From assembly GCA_028829895.1 (NCBI GenBank), contig CM054179.1, forward strand, positions 114,333,721 to 114,397,720: a stretch of DNA of 64,000 bases, read 5' to 3'. Below are positions 55,601-61,400 of this stretch, piece after piece. The notes beneath the pieces were generated by a model, which was not told the DNA's origin, searched no databases, and saw nothing but the letters and a program-made list of their open reading frames with translations. The DNA comes from Sinotaia quadrata. Its lineage: Eukaryota; Mollusca; Gastropoda; Architaenioglossa; Viviparidae. Made by a program: the position numbers and the translations under genes. Position 1 is the stretch's first letter, and the number at the start of each line of letters is the position of its first letter.

Positions 55601-58463
55601 AAGTAATACCAGAGAGAGTCATAAAAGTGAAAGCAGTGGGTGTTGTCTGGTTCACCAACCATAAGTAAATTTACCAAAGTCAGAATTAATGTTACAGACA
55701 TATGTTCTTTCTGTAAAATCCCCATTTCACCATACATAATTTAAGTGCCATCACCAGCTAAAAATTAATAGAAAATCCTGCACATTTTTGTTCTACTTAG
55801 GCACATTTATTAGGAAAGACCAAGATAAGAATGAAATACTGCCTTAATCATGGTCATTTTGGGTTTGCACCTAAAGTTAGCCATCAGACAAATCAAGCAT
55901 AAGTGGAGCTTATAGATGAACAGATAAAAGTGAGATATATCATTTAAAATGAAAAGTTTTGATCACAGAGAACCTCTTCCAATATTTTCCCTCAACTTTT
56001 ATTTGATGCTTTACCCCAAAGGGCTGTGACCATTAAAATCACCAAGATTGAAAATAGGGATTTGTAGAATTGCAAATTTATTTTATTGATGTTTCTTTTT
56101 TTTTTTAAAAAACATTGTTCATTTGGATCCATTTTGTTTTTATTATTTTAAATTTTTAGTTTCTTATGTATTTAAGTAGTTTATGCATGAACTTTGCATA
56201 TTTGATGTGTAATTTTTAAAAAAGTATTTACAGTCTTATAAGACTAAGTGTTTTATCAATTTTTTCAATATTATTTTTAACATTTTTGTAGATATTACCA
56301 TTACGATCATAATGCTTTTTAACATTGTAGTATCGTGATTATAATGCTTATTGAAAGTTGTAGTTTAGTAAAATGATCATAATGTTTACTGAAAGTTGTA
56401 GTAATAAAATTCTAATGTGTTTTTTTTTAAAGATTGTACTGTCATGATGATGTTTACTGAAGCTTGTGCTATTTCAGTGCTGATGAGACAGGCCCATACC
56501 CAAGCTATCCATCTTCCAGCATTCCTCCTTCTCAAACTCGTTTCAAGGTGAGTTAACTCTTTATCTCATAGTGTCAGCTTTATTATTATTGTCAAGTGTA
56601 TGTCCTTTTACTTTTTTTTTTTTTAAGGCTGGTTCTCACACTGAGTCATTTTTTAATTTTCTAAATGTAAATCCTTACATTACAATAACAAATGTCTTAG
56701 TTTACAGAGTATTTTTTAAACTTTATTATTATAGATTATGAATTATTTTGATATACTTTTTGAAGCACAGTTTTTAAAGACATTTAGACAACATTTCAGT
56801 AAGAAAGAAAACTAATGTGTGTTCGATGTAATTGTATAAATATTTCCAAATGATATAATAATTTACATTTGTCCAATATGAAATTGGCAAGGAAGCAAAT
56901 ATTTCAAAAGCTGGTTCACTGAAACTGTAACAAGAGTTGGACTAACTGCCTTTTAAAAAAGATTCTTTGACCATAAATTTTAACTGTTCCCAAATTTTCT
57001 TATTTTTTCATCTGAGAAAAACAAAATTCTTTAAAATGCATTGATACAAATTAATATTATTTTGCCTATTGAGACCAAGTACTATTTTTGTTAAACTGTG
57101 TTTCATCATCTTTGCTATACACTTTTGATTGTGTTTTGAACTTTTTGTAGCCATCCTGATTGGTCGGAGAGCAAAAGATAGTGCACAAAGTACTTTGTAT
57201 ATGTTGTAATATTTTTCATAACAGAAATAGAGAAATGATGTACTGTGGTAGTTCAGTTATAGGTACATTTCATTCAACCATTTAATTTTTAAAATAAAAG
57301 TGCTGGTAATCTTATGACTTCTGTAATAAGTCTTAGGTTGGATATTGTTATAAAAAATAGTAAGAAAACTCTAAAAGAAGATATAAGTGAAAAGCCATCA
57401 TTGTTCTAAAATATATAAAAGAATTATTATTTCTCATTGATTTTGATGTTTGTTGTTATTATTAAATAATGATATATTAACAAATTGGAAGGTTATCTTT
57501 TGATTGCTGAATACAAAAGGGAATTTATCATTTTTTCACCAACTAATTGACAGGTATATAACCCTATTGGGGGTAAAGAAAATACTTATCTCTTTGAAAT
57601 CCATGAGTGGTTCAAAGAGATAAGTATTTTCTTTACAGCAAATCTTGTTCTGTACTTGTGAAATCACATCATATTATAGTTAATAATATGATATAAATAT
57701 GGGTTTTGATGTTAGCCTTCAAATATTTACATAATCAAGCCTTATTTGTTTTTATTTTAATAGTAAAAGTATTTGAAGTGAGCAAAGTAATGTTTATAGC
57801 TTGTTTTACAAACAAATCAAAATTGCTTTGCTATGAAACATATGCAAGCAATATGATGGAATGTAAACATTAGGGGAACATTGATCACACACTGATGAGA
57901 AAATACAATCAGACTTTACAATCAAAAAGATTGAAATAAACAGAACAAACATTTTATGAAATTATAGTCTACTTACAAATCAAAATGTAGACATGAAAGT
58001 ATCATTGAAATTGCTAAAATGTGGATAACATTCTTAATTTTATATTTCCAATATCTTTATTTATGTAGAGAACATTTTTCTGCCGAACCATATGACGGTT
58101 CTGTGATTTTATGTGTTCAAAACTGTCTTCTTTCTCTATTTCTCCTAATAAAAAAAAGTAATATATATAGAAATAGAGAAATAAATGCCTCTTAAAACTA
58201 TCTTTCCTGCTGTGCATAAAGACTGTATAGACTTAAAGTACAATAAAAGGGAGAATTAAGAGGACATACTTGTATAAATCAATTCATTTAATGATAAGTG
58301 AAGCCTGGTAGCTTAAAAGAACAATAATTCCATTCATGATATGCAATAATAATACAATGAGGTCAAAATAAATACTGTTCTTACCTTAAGTTTCAGTCAC
58401 ACCAGAAAGTATGCAAAATTTAGATAAGTATATAATTAAATATTATAAATTTGTTTTGGTTAG

Positions 58464-58496
<33 letters not shown>

Positions 58497-61400
58497 CTTC
58501 TATAGCATTTGCCTGTATTCTCAAATGGATTATAAATACTGAAGAGTAAAATTACAAATTTGAGTTTCCACTGCTTAGATACTAGCAATGAGAATACTTA
58601 CCTTTCCAGATGAATTTTATAAAGCGTATTGACACAGGGTGGCCCAATAGTCACTGAGGGGTTTGTTAATTTTTAGCCATTCAGTAAAAATCAGTAATGC
58701 AGTAAATTTCAAATGTCAATTGAATTCATGGAGATTTTTTTTTTACACTTAAATTTGAAACATTATATTGCATACATAACATTTAACCTCCACACAAAGA
58801 TTTGCTCTAACCAAGACATATTCATTACAGACACCAAAGGTGCATCAATCTTGCTTAATTTCTACAGAAATGTTTTAAAGTTCTACTAGTGTCTGAGGCT
58901 TGTTAACCTAACACGCACTTTTAAAGTAAAAAATCAGGTGCTTTTGGTGAAAAATGTAGACAAATATAATTTTTCTGCACTTGGATAATTGAATTTCCAA
59001 TTAGCAGAATAAATAAAATTCAACTTATGCTTGCTGTTGATTTGTGCAGATTGGTTTAACTGTTAATCGTATATGTTCTAGGTTCTTCATTACTTCTGGG
59101 GGAAAAAAGAACCAAAAACGGTTAAAAGTAAAAAGTCATAATGAAAACAAACCATTCATTGACTAAGTTTAGGCTACCTTATACAGCCTCTCATTCCAGA
59201 GTATGAAAATCACTCATCCAGTAATTTATATTCTGGCAGTCTCAAGTAATCCGTGATTGCTCACCAGAATCTAACTTCATCCAAATGTTATTTAAAATTC
59301 TTTTTCAACCAAACATTGGATAATTTAAGGAGCCTGTAAAACTTTGCAACTTTGCTGGATTGTTGTTTCTGAAAACTAGTTTTCTTAAGCCTCGTTGACC
59401 CACTTAAACTCAGTATGTAAACTGTGTATCAGACTTTACTAAACTGTGTGCCAGAATTACTATTCATCAGAATTCTCTCCCTTGTTGACTCATTCTTTAA
59501 TACTCTAGATCAAGACAATAGCTATTTCACTATACCCTTCTCCGTAATTATTTTCCAGAGGGCCATTATTGATAGAGCTGCTTTCTCATTGACGCTCACT
59601 TAGATCAAAGCAGTTTCATATTGACCAAACAGTTTCCTTAGATCTGACACCCTACAGACGGTGGGATTTTATGAAATGAGAGCAAAAATGGGTTATATTT
59701 GAACTGTTACATCACCCACAAAATGAGTCCTAATCAATTTATAATAGTACTAAAAGTTACTTGAAATTGATTTTATCATTCAAAAATCTGGTAAAAAATA
59801 CCCTGCTTCTATGAAATAGAAAACCATTAATACATTTTTTTTTAAATCTAAAAACTGATAAGAATGATTAAAAATATATGTTTATTCCTTAGTAAAAATC
59901 TCAATAAAATGTATTTGGAAAATGTTGTACTCACCCAAAATTGTGGATTCATAGCTTTGATGATGAAACTAATTAACAATTAACTTTGCACATTCAAAAC
60001 ATACATGCATACAAATACAACACAAACAATCTAGATGGGTGTGGCTGTGTAAAAAAAAGAAAATAAAAACAGAAACATACTTACATTTCATTTGGATCTA
60101 AGCTTTAAATAAAATATATTTGTATTTTCTTCTTGTTGCATTTGACTACATAAGCTGTTGTAATTGTAATTATTTTTTAATATTGTGACTGCTTGTAAAA
60201 CAAAACAAATGCTTACATAACAAACAAAACACCTTTACTTTTGCGGTGGATATGTAAGATTGATATCTGTTAGTGTACTAACACTTTACAGTTTATTTAT
60301 GGTAGAGAGCATATCATTCATTGCATAAATTAATATTATACTGAACACAACCAAAAATTGTATCCTTGCGGACTTGTTGCTTGAAGTGATATCTGCAGCG
60401 GTTTCTCTTGATGTTGACATAGCCTCGTACATTTTCATCATGGCAGGACAGCACTCTCACAACTTCAGGATGTCATCATTTTCTGGCATTGAATCCAGAA
60501 ATGAGTGGCAAGTTCAAGACGAAAATTAAGAAGAGAAAATCTTTGCATTGGTGGACAGCAGTTGAAGTCTGATCATGAAGTATCAAAGTGTTTGTGATAG
60601 CAGAATTTACTGAAAACAAAAAAATGTATTTTCAGGCCTTCTTAGAATTCTGATCACAGTGATACTTCATTCTCTTCTGATACTGAATGTCCATCCCATT
60701 CATGTGAGCATTGTAAAGAGGGTTTGCGGCTGAAGAACAGGTTGACGAGCACCATTGAGACCAATACGTCTCTAAGCTTGTTGCGTGGAGATTGGGTCAC
60801 TGAAGGTTGACAGGATGGCCACTTGTTTCTTATCCTGCCACACCATTGTGGTCCTCAGAATTTTGCTTTCACCTTGTATATTTGGTGCCCATTTCAGCTC
60901 TTTGGGAAAACCTTTTCTCTGCCATCTTATAGTTCCACAGGCATACAGCCCTCTCTCAAGGAAATCTTTTATAAGTCTGGGAGATGTAAAAAAGTTGTCA
61001 AAAATTAGTATGAAGTCTAAATCTGCTGGCAACTTTGTGACAACCTAATGACCAAATCCATTACTGGCATTAGGCATTGGCTGGGGCTTTTCATGGCCAA
61101 GGTAAATTTCAAACTTACACAAATATGCAGTTTCACTGTTGCAGAGCATCCACAATTTGATACCATGCTTGACTGGTTTTGAATGCATATACTGTAGATA
61201 CACAAGATGCCTGGAAAATGAATCATTAATTTTGCCAAATGATGCCCAGGTATGAATGTAGTAGCAAATATAGTTGCCAGAGTATTCTCCACTCTTTTCA
61301 CTTTATATAAGTGGTAAAAGTTTAGATCTCCTCTGATTGGCTCTGCCCATCTGTCACTGTCATGAAGGTATGAAGTCAGACTGGTAAATTGATTTCTGGC

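Larger units (their letters stand above)
56548..60399. other. Intron 10, 5' part
   Basis: AT-rich; apart from the hairpin and poly-T tract nothing recognised. No phase-compatible coding exon seen. Confidence 0.45.

Noticed and set aside
58392..58415. Acceptor and GTATGC donor around a 12-nt phase-0 segment in intron 10, a possible tail microexon
   Set aside because: Weak donor and no independent support; such chance pairs are common in long AT-rich introns.
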